Part shown: piece after piece, positions 52,213 to 61,900 of the stretch | Numbering within the stretch: the first letter of the stretch is position 1 | Layout: each line of letters begins with the position of its first letter | Assembly (NCBI GenBank): GCA_038850275.1 | Contig: JAWCLZ010000002.1 | Location: 61,997 to 125,996, forward strand | DNA from: JAWCLZ01 sp038850275 | Lineage (GTDB): Archaea > Halobacteriota > JAWCLZ01 | DNA: 64,000 nt | Direction of reading: 5' to 3' | Notes under the pieces: generated by a model | What the model was told of the DNA's origin: nothing | Databases searched by the model: none | The model's input: the letters and a program-made list of their open reading frames with translations, nothing else | Translations under genes and position numbers: made by a program

Positions 52213-52644
52213 TCATTGAATTATAATATCATTTAAATTATAATGCCTTTGCGCTAGGAGCTTGGCCTTATTTATATTACGGCCATTCCTCCCAATTGCA
52301 AGACCTTTATCTTTAGGAAGAACTTCTACATAAGCTAATCGCTTGTTTTGCTTGCTCACTAAATTGATCTTCTTAGCAACCACTGGTAGTAATGCATTAC
52401 TGATGAATTCCTCAGGCTTTTCAGAGTACTCCACTATTTCCACTTCTCTCCCTAGCACCTTCTTCACTCTATTTATATTACTACCCCTCTTCCCAATTGC
52501 TAAGCCCATGTCTCCCTTTCTCACCACAAATATCACGCGATCATTTGCATCATCTACTATGCAATCTATAGCTCTAGCTCCAGTTAAGCTTTCAAATAAT
52601 GCGATATATCTTATGCATTCAGTGGTAAGTTTAAGCTCACTCAT
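52213..52644 (-). CDS. nusA: NusA-like KH-domain protein
   Basis: 143-residue archaeal NusA: two KH domains in tandem (AIGKRGSNINRVKKVLG and AIGRNGRNINKAKLLAQ, with GxxG loops) and none of the bacterial S1 or RNA-polymerase-binding domains. Thought to bind RNA during elongation or termination. It sits directly after L30e as in other archaea. Confidence 0.95.
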   Translation of the reverse strand: MSELKLTTECIRYIALFESLTGARAIDCIVDDANDRVIFVVRKGDMGLAIGKRGSNINRVKKVLGREVEIVEYSEKPEEFISNALLPVVAKKINLVSKQNKRLAYVEVLPKDKGLAIGRNGRNINKAKLLAQRHYNLNDIIIQ

Positions 52645-52935
52645 CTATGCACCTCTCAATAAACTCAAAATCTCAGACTCCCCGGGATCAACTATTGCAA
52701 GAGCTGCTATGGTATAGGGCAAGCCGCATGCTAATCCCAATTCTGTGCTTTGCCCTGAATATTCATACATAGGCAAGTTGAATTCCTTTAGCTTATTTCT
52801 TATCCTAGTAGGGCAATTTTTAGCTATAATTATCAACTTCGCTTCTCCTTTTCTAGCAATTTTAATTGCCTCTCTTGAGCCAATTTTTACCTTACCAGTT
52901 TTAATTGCAATCTGCAAAGCACGATTCAAATCCAA
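52645..52935 (-). CDS. rpl30e: Ribosomal protein L30e
   Basis: 96-residue eL30 with KVKIGSREAIKIARKGEAKLI and NCPTRIRNKL segments, binding RNA at a kink-turn. It lies between rpoA2 (1 bp before) and nusA (no spacing). Confidence 0.95.
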   Translation of the reverse strand: MDLNRALQIAIKTGKVKIGSREAIKIARKGEAKLIIIAKNCPTRIRNKLKEFNLPMYEYSGQSTELGLACGLPYTIAALAIVDPGESEILSLLRGA

Positions 52936-52936
52936 T

Positions 52937-54136
52937 TCATCCCTCTCCCTTTGTTTTATGAGGCTTTGCTATCAAAGTAACGCTACCAGTACCTAGTTGT
53001 ATTGGTTGACCAACTATGACATTTTCAGTTACACCAGCTAATTCATCTACATCCCCTCGAACAGCAGCATCAAGCAAATGATTCACAGTTACCTCGAAGG
53101 CAGCTCTAGAGAAAACACTTGCTTTTTCACCTGCTACTCCATGTCTGCCTATTTGCTTTACCTTGCCATCCACTGTCATCATATCAGCCACTAGCATTAT
53201 ATGGCGAATATCCACATCTAACCCTTGCTCTCTCAAAGTTTCAGTTGCTTCTCGAATAATGGCATTTCTCGCAGCTTCTATCCCAAGTACCTCTGCAATT
53301 TCATTGATATTATTTGAAGTAGTTCTACTTGGATCCACGCCTTCAGCGATTATCTTAGCTGCTTCACTAGTGAGCTTCTTTGCTTTAACCGCTTTCTCAG
53401 GATATATTAAATACTCAAGAGCTGAGCCCTCTGTATATAAAGTATATTCCTCTCCCTCTTTTCTTATCACCACTCTTTTAATTCCATCTATCCCTTTTAT
53501 GGTAATGCGCTTTACCTTTTCAATCAATTGAAGCAAATCGCGATAGGATGGCTTTTCAGGGGCAAAAGTCAAGGTTTTTCCATCTAGTTTTACCTCTAAG
53601 TTTATTCCAGCTTCTATCCTCTCTTTAACAAATTCAGGCTTTATCTTCCTCTGCTCCATAGCGCGTTCATTGAGCTTTATCACTACTTTCATTTCATTCA
53701 AATCAGTTTCAATACTTCCAATATCAAGAATATTCGTTGCCTCTATTTCCCAAGCGAGTTCTCTCACTTTATCTCTATCCTTTGCATATTCACCTTTTAA
53801 TTTTATATTCATCATAGGCGTTGAAGGCTCTTTTCTCGCATCTAGGATTTCAATCAATCTAGGTAGTCCTAGCGTGACATCTATCTCAGCTACACCTGCA
53901 TAGTGAAATGTCCTCATAGTCATTTGAGTGCCTGGCTCACCTATGGATTGCGCAGCCACTGTTCCAACTGCTTCACAAGGCTCAACCTTTGCTTTTTCAT
54001 AGGCTTCAACTGTTTTACGTAGAATTTCATCTATTTCTTCAGGGCTGACTTCAATTCCATTTAAAGCATCTATTATTTCTTGCTTAATACTCTCAGGCAG
54101 CTCAACCTTTGCGAGTTTTTCTTCAAGCAACTTCAT
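52937..54136 (-). CDS. rpoA2: DNA-directed RNA polymerase subunit A''
   Basis: About 399 residues from MKLLEEKL (ATG 54136). The split C-terminal part of the largest subunit carries the trigger-loop/bridge region, VEPCEAVGTVAAQSIGEPGTQMTMRTFHYAG. Its start overlaps the rpoA1 3' end by 14 bp, implying coupling. An alternative upstream start at 54166 lies inside rpoA1. Confidence 0.96.
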   Translation of the reverse strand: MKLLEEKLAKVELPESIKQEIIDALNGIEVSPEEIDEILRKTVEAYEKAKVEPCEAVGTVAAQSIGEPGTQMTMRTFHYAGVAEIDVTLGLPRLIEILDARKEPSTPMMNIKLKGEYAKDRDKVRELAWEIEATNILDIGSIETDLNEMKVVIKLNERAMEQRKIKPEFVKERIEAGINLEVKLDGKTLTFAPEKPSYRDLLQLIEKVKRITIKGIDGIKRVVIRKEGEEYTLYTEGSALEYLIYPEKAVKAKKLTSEAAKIIAEGVDPSRTTSNNINEIAEVLGIEAARNAIIREATETLREQGLDVDIRHIMLVADMMTVDGKVKQIGRHGVAGEKASVFSRAAFEVTVNHLLDAAVRGDVDELAGVTENVIVGQPIQLGTGSVTLIAKPHKTKGEG

Positions 54137-56762
54137 ATCTAAACCTCTCCCCCAAAACACTTTCAATTATTCTTTTAACATTCACAGGCTTCCCATAGTC
54201 ACTCTTACTTGGATCCACGCCATCCTCACCATATATGAATTGAACAATTGTACCACCTGTTTCTCTAACTGTGCCATCGTATTTAACTTCCAAGTCCTGC
54301 AAGGCATTGATCAATCGCCTCTGGAGATAGCCGGATTGAGAGGTTCTAACAGCTGTATCCACTAATCCCTCTCTCCCACCCATTGCGTGGAAGAAGAACT
54401 CAGTTGGAGTTAAGCCTTTTTTATAGCTTGATTTAACGAAGCCCCTAGCTTCCGCTCCTCTATCCCCTTTCTTAAAGTGAGGTAGAGTTCGATTTTCATA
54501 GCCTCTTGAGATGCGCTCTCCACGTACAGATTGCTGTCCAACGCAAGCAGACATTTGAGTTAAATTGAGCATTGAACCTCTAGCTCCTGATACTGCCATT
54601 ATCACTGCTGAATTATTTAACCCAAGATAGCGCCCTGCAATTGCACCAGCTTGATCTCTAGCTCTCCCCAGTTCTTGCATTATCTTCATCTCAAGGGTTT
54701 CATCAAGTGTTCTACCAGGTAGTGCATCTAGCTCCCCTGCCTCATAGGCTTTTATTAATGCATGTACTTTTTCCTCAGCTTTGTTTATTATCTCAGCAAT
54801 TTGAGTTTGAGCTTCCCTAGGAATGTCTTCATCGCTTATGCCAAAGCTGAATCCAAAGTGCATTATACTTCTAATTGCCAATTTAGTTGCATTGTCTAGA
54901 AATTCCTTGGCAACTTGAGCTCCATATTCCTTTATTATTCTATCGAGTATATGCCCTGTGAATGCACCTATTGCTTTTTCATCAATTGTGCCACATTTAA
55001 GCTGGCCATTCTTTATCACCACATATGCATCTCGCTCGCATTGCTCTTTCTTGCATACCTCGCAATCGGCGCATACCTCTGCTTTATATGTTAAATTCAA
55101 ATCTTTGGGCAGAAGTAAACTGAAAATCTGCTTACCAGTCCAATATGGCTTGCCATCTTTAACTCCAGCAGGCTTAGGGAGTTTCCTTATCTTTGTCTTT
55201 CTAAGCAATTCAAGTGCTGTATCTTCATCGAATTGAGTTTCACCTCGAGTGAGCAAGTATAAGCCTGATATATGATCATGAATCCCACCTATGATTGGTC
55301 CACCGAACCTAGGGGAGAGGAAGTTTTCCTCCACCATCATTAAAATCTTCGCCTCAGCTCTAGCTTCCTCAGTTTGAGGTACGTGTAAATTCATTTCATC
55401 GCCATCGAAGTCAGCATTATAGGGTGGGCAAACAGCTGGATTGATTCTAAAGGTTTTATAAGGCATGACTTTAACTCTATGTGCCATTATACTCATTCTA
55501 TGCAGCGAGGGCTGGCGGTTGAATAGCACTATATCTCCATCTTTCAATTGCCTGTCCACAACCCATCCAACTTCTAAGCTTTGAGCAAGTTCCTCGCAGT
55601 TTTTCTCCGTTACCTTAACCCTTCTTCCATCCAATCTTGTAACATAATTTGCCCCAGGGTGATTCTCAGGCCCTCTGCGAACATATTCTCTTACATCATC
55701 TATGTTTCTCGCTGTAACGCGAATGGGGATGGTCATTTCCTTTGCGATCCTCACTGGCACGCCAACTTCATTTATACTTAAATTTGGATCAGGTGAGATA
55801 ACAGTTCGAGCTGAGAAATTCACGCGCTTTCCTGACAACGAGCCTCTGAAGCGTCCTTCCTTGCCTTTTAAACGCTGGGAGAGGGTTTTAAGCGGTCTGC
55901 CAGACCTATGTCTAGCTGGTGGAACCCCTGAGACTTCATTATCTAGAAAAGTGGTAACGTGGTATTGCAGTAGTTCCCAGAGGTCCTCAATTATCAATTG
56001 AGGGGCGCCTACCTCACGATTTTCTTGAAATCTTTGGTTGATTCTAATTATATCCACAAGCTTATGGGTAAGGTCGTCTTCTGAGCGCTGGCCGCTTTCA
56101 AGGGTTATTGATGGTCGAGTTGTAACTGGTGGCACGGGTAGTACAGTTAAAACCATCCATTCAGGTCTAGCATTCTTGGGATCCATTCCAAAGACTCTTA
56201 AATCTTCATCTGGTATCCTCTCCAAGCGATCGCGTACATCAGATGGCATTAACTTATGGCCATTTTCTATATAGCCAGTTGGTTTTTCAAATTTAATTTC
56301 AAGTTGAGTCTCGCCACAGTGGGGGCAGACGTTTGATCTCCTAGCGTCTTTGAAAACATCTTTAATAACCTCGTCAACACTTTCACCTATTTTCTCCATC
56401 AAAGCTATCTTCTCGAGATATTCCTTTTTAACCTCCTCAGGTAACAACAACCGCCCGCATCTCCTACAAGTGATCCTTAGAATCTTGTGGATCAAGCGCG
56501 CGAAGCCAACGTGTATGACTGGAGCAGCTAGCTCTATATGTCCAAAGTGACCTGGGCACTCCCCAGGCCTCCCACCGCAGGTTCTGCATCTCAGCCCTGG
56601 GTCGATAACCCCTAGTCTTGGATCCATGAGTCCCATTTCAATGGGATAGCCATCGTCATCATAGGTATCTGCGGTTATGATTTTAGTAACACTCATCTTG
56701 CGTATTTCCTTTGGAGAGAGCAAGCCAAATTTGATTTTACCAATTCGCTTGGGACTTGCCAT
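54123..56762 (-). CDS. rpoA1: DNA-directed RNA polymerase subunit A'
   Basis: About 879 residues from MASPKRIGKIKF (ATG 56762). N-terminal zinc-binding C-x2-C-x6-C-x2-H (CRTCGGRPGECPGH) and the catalytic Mg motif NADFDGDEMN are present. It is the first part of the split largest subunit, with A'' following. Confidence 0.97.
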   Translation of the reverse strand: MASPKRIGKIKFGLLSPKEIRKMSVTKIITADTYDDDGYPIEMGLMDPRLGVIDPGLRCRTCGGRPGECPGHFGHIELAAPVIHVGFARLIHKILRITCRRCGRLLLPEEVKKEYLEKIALMEKIGESVDEVIKDVFKDARRSNVCPHCGETQLEIKFEKPTGYIENGHKLMPSDVRDRLERIPDEDLRVFGMDPKNARPEWMVLTVLPVPPVTTRPSITLESGQRSEDDLTHKLVDIIRINQRFQENREVGAPQLIIEDLWELLQYHVTTFLDNEVSGVPPARHRSGRPLKTLSQRLKGKEGRFRGSLSGKRVNFSARTVISPDPNLSINEVGVPVRIAKEMTIPIRVTARNIDDVREYVRRGPENHPGANYVTRLDGRRVKVTEKNCEELAQSLEVGWVVDRQLKDGDIVLFNRQPSLHRMSIMAHRVKVMPYKTFRINPAVCPPYNADFDGDEMNLHVPQTEEARAEAKILMMVEENFLSPRFGGPIIGGIHDHISGLYLLTRGETQFDEDTALELLRKTKIRKLPKPAGVKDGKPYWTGKQIFSLLLPKDLNLTYKAEVCADCEVCKKEQCERDAYVVIKNGQLKCGTIDEKAIGAFTGHILDRIIKEYGAQVAKEFLDNATKLAIRSIMHFGFSFGISDEDIPREAQTQIAEIINKAEEKVHALIKAYEAGELDALPGRTLDETLEMKIMQELGRARDQAGAIAGRYLGLNNSAVIMAVSGARGSMLNLTQMSACVGQQSVRGERISRGYENRTLPHFKKGDRGAEARGFVKSSYKKGLTPTEFFFHAMGGREGLVDTAVRTSQSGYLQRRLINALQDLEVKYDGTVRETGGTIVQFIYGEDGVDPSKSDYGKPVNVKRIIESVLGERFRYEVA

Positions 56763-56772
56763 CGGATTCCCC

Positions 56773-59700
56773 CTATACTGCATCAGTAAGTTCTAACCTT
56801 GGAGCTATTCCAAGTGCCTTCATTTCATCGAGTAAAAGCTTGAAGGCGTAGCTCATTTCCACTGGATAAATATCAGTCTCAGCTCCACAACTCGGGCAAT
56901 AGGCATAGTTTCTTCTTTTATCAAAGGTAGCAACCATTCCACAGTTATTGCAGATTAATTCCACAACTTTATCGCTCTCATCCAACAATCTTTCCTTCAG
57001 CGCTAGAGCTGCACCATGTCCAACTAATACATCTCTCTCCATTTCCCCAAATCTCAAGCCGCCTTCACGTGCTCTACCCTCAGTTGGCTGTCTAGTGAGC
57101 ACTTGAACTGGACCTCGAGACCTAGCGTGGAGTTTACTTGCTACCATGTGATAAAGTTTTTGATAGTAAATTACCCCAATGAATATATCCGCCTCAATTC
57201 TCTCACCTGTTATTCCATCATACATTACCTCTCTACCTGTATGCGAGAAGCCAAGTCTCTTCAAAGCAGCTCTCAAGTCTTCCTCCTTTTCCCCTGAGAA
57301 AGCAGTGCCATCTATCCTCCTGCCCTCAAGTGCGCCTACTTTACCTCCTATCATTTCAAGCACGTGCCCAATTGTCATTCGAGATGGAATAGCATGTGGG
57401 TTGATTATTAAATCTGGTACAATACCTTGCTCTGTAAATGGCATGTCTTCTTGAGGAGCAATTAATCCCACAACTCCTTTTTGACCATGTCTTGAAGCAA
57501 ATTTATCGCCTAATTCAGGAATTCTTTGATCTCGAGTGCGCACTTTCACCAGTCTAGAGCCATTTTCGCCCTCTGTTAAAATAACTGCATCAACGATGCC
57601 TTTTTCATTTGACCTCATGGTAATGGAGGTTTCCCTTCTACCCTGTGGAGCTATACCTCCCAGATCGGTTGGCTCTTCTAAGAAACGCGGTGGACTTGTT
57701 TTGCCAATTAAAACATCATTAGGTCCAACATCGGTTTCAGGGTTCACAATACCATCTTCATCTAAATAAGCATAGGCTTCAGCGCCTCTAGCCCCTCTAA
57801 CCTCTGCATCTGGAACTTCAAAGATATCTTCTTGACCACCTGGATATCTCCTCTCCTCTCCTTCATAAGTTCTAAAGAAGTGGCTTCTTCCAAGTCCTCG
57901 CTCTATTGAGCCTTTGTTTATCACCAAGGCATCTTCGATGTTATAGCCTTCGTAGGATAGTACTGCAACTATGAAGTTTTGCCCAGCTGGTCTTAAGTCG
58001 AATTTAATTGCATCGCAAGTTTGAGTTTTAACTATGGGTAGCTGTGGATAGTGAAGCATATGCGCTCGAGTATCCGGCCTCAAGCGCCAGTTAGCAGTGC
58101 CAATTCCAAGTGATTGCTTAATCATTCCCGCGCCCATGGTATTCCTAGGCGATGCATTATGCTCAGGATAGGGTATCATTCCAGCGGAGATTCCCAAGAT
58201 AAGGGAGGGATCTATTTCTAAGTGGGTATGCTCTGGAGTAATATCTTCTTCATTCACTGCAATTAAAGCATTTTCCTCTTCATCTGGGTCTAGATATTCA
58301 ATTAAGCCCTGTCTCACTAGGTCTTCAAAGGTGATTTCCTTTCGCTTCAAACGATCGAGATCCAACTCAGTAACTTTTGGCTTGCCATTTTCCACTATTA
58401 TCAAAGGTCTCCGAGCTCGACCGCTATCTGAATTTATCACAACTTCTTTTGTGCGCTCGAAAAATGCCACGTTAACTTGAATTGGTAAAATACCATTTCG
58501 ACGCTTTCTCCTGAGTTCCTTAACTAGTTCCTCAGGATTGCTATGATAGCCAACTAACGCTCCATTTACAAAAACCCTTGCCCTTGCATGTCCCCTGCCA
58601 ATTGGCTGCACACCAAGTTGAGTTAAAACTGCTTTTATCTCATCTTCATTTTCAAGTCCAGTTGAAAGTTCCACTAGTTGAGCAAAGTTCTTAACCAATC
58701 CACAATTTGGGCCCTCAGGCGTTTCAGCGGGACAAATCCTACCCCATTGAGTGGGATGCAAATCTCTAGCTTCAAAATGAGGCTGTGCTCTAGAGAGAGG
58801 CGAGATCACGCGTCTTAAATGAGAGAGCATTGCCATGTAGTCTATTCTATCAAGCAATTGAGATACCCCAGTTCTACCCCCAACCCAGTTGCCAGTAGCT
58901 AGGGGATGAATTAGCCTCTCAGTTAAAACATCTGCTCTAACAGCTGTATTTACATTGAGCTCTCTATTGCGCATGCTAGCTCTCTCAACTTGATATTTTA
59001 TATCTTGAGTTAATCTACTGAAGGAGACTCTAAATAGGTCTTCCATTAAATCGCCAGCGAGCTTGATGCGTTTATTTGAGTAGTGATCTTTATCATCCTC
59101 TCCCCTCCTACCGAGGGCAAGTTCAAAGCAAGCCTCAGCCATCCTACCAAGGTAATGAGCTTTAGCAAGCCTGCTTGACTCATCATTGCCAAGGTGTGGC
59201 AGGAGATAGCGGTCTAAAACATAATTTGCTCGCTTCCTTTGATACTCCCTTGCTTGACCAGCTGCCACGAGCTTACCAATTTTATCAATTGCTTCTTCAG
59301 TTGTTTCCACCTCAGCTTCTTCGATGTTTTCAAGCATGAACTTCACTATCTCAGGGTCATCGCTCACAGCATTGACTATGTCTTGATCGCTCTCTAGACC
59401 AAGTGCTCTTACTAGGGTTATGAAGTTTATTCTACCAGCGATCGATGGAAATGAAACCTCAAGTATTGAGTTTCTACCACGCTCAACGATTACAAGAGCT
59501 CGATAACCGCGCCTCTGGGAGAAGACCTTTGCAACTTCTATTTTCTCTCCATAGCGCTCATTATATTCAACTAAGATTTTATTAGGTGCTAGGTCTTCTA
59601 AGCTCATTAAAACACGCTCAGTGCCATTTATAATGAAATATCCCCCTGGGTCCATGGGGTCCTCGCCTTGCTCAATTAATTCCCTTGGTGATAAACCATA

Positions 59701-60096
59701 TAGATTGCAAACTTTAGAGCGAACCATTATAGGTAGCATGCCGATTTCAACTTCTTGAGGCTCACTCTCGCTATTCCCCCGCACTATGCTCATTTGGAGA
59801 TAAATCGGCGCAGCATAAGTTATATTCCTAAGTCTAGCTTCCGAGGGATAAAGTGGCTCCACTGAGCCATCTGCTTCTCTCACAACTGGCCTACCCACTC
59901 TTATTTTACCAAGTTTGATGTAAACCCCCTCAGAGCCCTCCATTCCCTCCTCAGTTATATCTGTGCCAATTATCCCTTGCTCATCGATTACCTTCTGCAA
60001 GCCATAATCTATGAATGCATTGAAGGAATCGATGTGATGTTGAGCAATTTTATCTCTAGTGAAATATGCTTCTGCAAGTATTCTTCTATTCAACAT
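56773..60096 (-). CDS. rpoB: DNA-directed RNA polymerase subunit B (single chain)
   Basis: About 1107 residues from MLNRRILAEAY (ATG 60096). The chain is continuous: the lobe/protrusion half and the wall/clamp half (GQNFIVAVLSYEGYNIEDA..., DKFASRHGQKGVVG) are in one ORF, so the B''/B' split seen in many methanogens is absent. A C-terminal zinc site uses CNNC and CPSC. It starts close to the rpoH stop and ends 11 bp before rpoA1. Confidence 0.97.
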   Translation of the reverse strand: MLNRRILAEAYFTRDKIAQHHIDSFNAFIDYGLQKVIDEQGIIGTDITEEGMEGSEGVYIKLGKIRVGRPVVREADGSVEPLYPSEARLRNITYAAPIYLQMSIVRGNSESEPQEVEIGMLPIMVRSKVCNLYGLSPRELIEQGEDPMDPGGYFIINGTERVLMSLEDLAPNKILVEYNERYGEKIEVAKVFSQRRGYRALVIVERGRNSILEVSFPSIAGRINFITLVRALGLESDQDIVNAVSDDPEIVKFMLENIEEAEVETTEEAIDKIGKLVAAGQAREYQRKRANYVLDRYLLPHLGNDESSRLAKAHYLGRMAEACFELALGRRGEDDKDHYSNKRIKLAGDLMEDLFRVSFSRLTQDIKYQVERASMRNRELNVNTAVRADVLTERLIHPLATGNWVGGRTGVSQLLDRIDYMAMLSHLRRVISPLSRAQPHFEARDLHPTQWGRICPAETPEGPNCGLVKNFAQLVELSTGLENEDEIKAVLTQLGVQPIGRGHARARVFVNGALVGYHSNPEELVKELRRKRRNGILPIQVNVAFFERTKEVVINSDSGRARRPLIIVENGKPKVTELDLDRLKRKEITFEDLVRQGLIEYLDPDEEENALIAVNEEDITPEHTHLEIDPSLILGISAGMIPYPEHNASPRNTMGAGMIKQSLGIGTANWRLRPDTRAHMLHYPQLPIVKTQTCDAIKFDLRPAGQNFIVAVLSYEGYNIEDALVINKGSIERGLGRSHFFRTYEGEERRYPGGQEDIFEVPDAEVRGARGAEAYAYLDEDGIVNPETDVGPNDVLIGKTSPPRFLEEPTDLGGIAPQGRRETSITMRSNEKGIVDAVILTEGENGSRLVKVRTRDQRIPELGDKFASRHGQKGVVGLIAPQEDMPFTEQGIVPDLIINPHAIPSRMTIGHVLEMIGGKVGALEGRRIDGTAFSGEKEEDLRAALKRLGFSHTGREVMYDGITGERIEADIFIGVIYYQKLYHMVASKLHARSRGPVQVLTRQPTEGRAREGGLRFGEMERDVLVGHGAALALKERLLDESDKVVELICNNCGMVATFDKRRNYAYCPSCGAETDIYPVEMSYAFKLLLDEMKALGIAPRLELTDAV

Positions 60097-60119
60097 TGCT
60101 TTCACACACCCCATCCATC

Positions 60120-60362
60120 CTATGCTTCCACCACATAGCGATAGGCAATTGCTTTACCTGCTGTGGGGCTTTTTCTTATTATTTTAATCACATCTCCAGC
60201 TTTCGCCCCTATTTCCTTTACAACTGGATCGCTTGTTCGGATAAGAGGGAGTTGTCCTTTTTCACATTGATATTTTTTCAAGATCTCCTCAACTTCTTTC
60301 TCACTAGCTATCACATGCTCAGGAACCAATTCATGCTCCAATACGCTAAACTTTTTAGCCAA
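60120..60362 (-). CDS. rpoH: DNA-directed RNA polymerase subunit H
   Basis: 80-residue RpoH (eukaryotic Rpb5 C-terminal half): VLEHELVPEHVIASEKEVEEIL, then PLIRTSDPVVKEIGAKAGDVIKI. It is the first gene of the polymerase operon, just downstream of tRNA-Lys on the same strand. Confidence 0.96.
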   Translation of the reverse strand: MAKKFSVLEHELVPEHVIASEKEVEEILKKYQCEKGQLPLIRTSDPVVKEIGAKAGDVIKIIRKSPTAGKAIAYRYVVEA

Positions 60363-60384
60363 ATTTTCCCCCTCCTATTTAAAG

Positions 60385-60477
60385 CGGGCTCGGGGGGATT
60401 TGAACCCCCGGCCACCTGGTTTCTTCTAAAGCTAAAAAATAAAAGCCAGGTGCTCTGCCTGACTGAGCTACGAGCCC
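60385..60477 (-). tRNA. tRNA-Lys (TTT) with a 19-nt intron
   Basis: Acceptor GGGCTCG/CGAGCCC with discriminator G (60385). The anticodon stem is CCTGG/CCAGG, and the anticodon TTT reads lysine. A 19-nt intron (60421-60439) interrupts the anticodon loop between positions 37 and 38, the canonical archaeal site. The T arm contains GGGGG-TTCAAAT-CCCCC. The mature tRNA is 74 nt; CCA is not encoded. The rpoH gene follows on the same strand. Confidence 0.9.
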
Positions 60478-60626
60478 AACTTAATTTTAAATAAACCACA
60501 TCCCCAACCAAATGCTCACCTTCCAATTAGAAATCAACTTCATAGTACCGCATTTACAATGCTTCATTACATATATAGTTTACTGAAAGTAATAAATATA
60601 TGTCCACGTGGATTATAATCTTTTCT

Positions 60627-61868
60627 ATGGTCTCACGGATTCGCTTTCTAGGGAGCTGTAGGGAAGTAGGGAGGGCCGCGATTTTAATTGACGAAGTATT
60701 GTTGGATTATGGAATAAAGCCCACTGAGCCTGTTCAATATCCAGTCAATGGCCTTAGGCCTAGAGATATTATAATTTCCCACGGTCACTTAGATCACTGT
60801 GGATTGCTTCCAAATCTCATGGATTTAAATCCAACAATATATATGACTGCTCCATCTAGAGATTTCTGCTTACTCCTTGCTCAAGATATCCTTGAGATAA
60901 CTGAGCAAAAGTGCTACTTCGCACCATTTGAAATACAAGATATTCAAAGAGTTAGAGAGAGAACTCAAATAGTGGAATACAATCAAAGCTTTGAAGTTGA
61001 AGGTTTTAAAGCAATGCTATTTGATGCAGGCCATATCCCAGGTAGTGCGAGTGTATATTTAAAGGGTGAGAAGAAAATTTTTTACACTAGTGATTTCAAC
61101 CTTCGTGAAACTAGATTGCTCAATGGATGCAGAGGGAATTTCCCTTTTGCAGATATTTTGATCATTGAGGGGACTTATTTCAATAAAGAGCATCCACCAA
61201 GGAGCCAGCTTGAAAAGCATTTTATTGCAAGAATAGAGCAAACTCTAGATAGAGGTGGAATTGCATTGATACCTTGCTTCGCAATAGGTAGAACTCAAGA
61301 AATTTTATTAGTGCTAAACAACTATGGTTTAAAGCCTTACTTGGATGGCATGGGCCTAGATGTATGCCAAATACTTCTTAATTGGGAGAGTTATTTGAAA
61401 GATCCTAAGGGTTTCAAGCTCGCATTTCAAAATGCCATAATAGTTAAGCCTGAGATGCGTAGTGAAATAATTAAATCTCCAAATATAATTATCACCACAG
61501 CTGGAATGCTAAACGGTGGTCCAGTGCTATATTATCTCTCCAGGTTACATAGCGATCCTAGAAATAGCCTTTTACTCACAGGCTATCAAGCTGAAGGCAC
61601 CAATGGTAAAGCAGCTCTCGAGCGCAAGCAAATTGAAATTTCAGGAAGCATTCTAGATTTAAAGATGAATGTAGAATACTTCGATTTCTCAGCCCACTGT
61701 GGTGATGTTGAACTTAAAACTTCTATTCAGCGATTCATTGAAAATGGAGTGAGAGAGATATTCATTGTGCATAGCGAGCGAGCTGTTGAGTTTGCTTCTT
61801 GGATAGAGCAAAATTATGATGTTAATGCTATTGCTCCTAAGAATGGCGATGAATTTGAGATAGAATAG
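60627..61868 (+). CDS. Beta-CASP metallo-beta-lactamase RNase (aCPSF2-like)
   Basis: About 413 residues from the Met of MVSRIRFLG (ATG 60627; the frame can be read from 60600). Metal motifs are SHGHLDHCG (HxHxDH) and later DAGHIPGSA. The beta-CASP region contains FAIGRTQEILLVL and TTAGMLNGGP, and a final FSAHCG carries the His. No KH domain precedes, so it resembles aCPSF2 rather than aCPSF1. It is an RNA-processing or decay nuclease. Confidence 0.9.
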   Translation: MVSRIRFLGSCREVGRAAILIDEVLLDYGIKPTEPVQYPVNGLRPRDIIISHGHLDHCGLLPNLMDLNPTIYMTAPSRDFCLLLAQDILEITEQKCYFAPFEIQDIQRVRERTQIVEYNQSFEVEGFKAMLFDAGHIPGSASVYLKGEKKIFYTSDFNLRETRLLNGCRGNFPFADILIIEGTYFNKEHPPRSQLEKHFIARIEQTLDRGGIALIPCFAIGRTQEILLVLNNYGLKPYLDGMGLDVCQILLNWESYLKDPKGFKLAFQNAIIVKPEMRSEIIKSPNIIITTAGMLNGGPVLYYLSRLHSDPRNSLLLTGYQAEGTNGKAALERKQIEISGSILDLKMNVEYFDFSAHCGDVELKTSIQRFIENGVREIFIVHSERAVEFASWIEQNYDVNAIAPKNGDEFEIE

Positions 61869-61900
61869 TTTTTATCAAATGAATTCTAATTTTAAATCCA

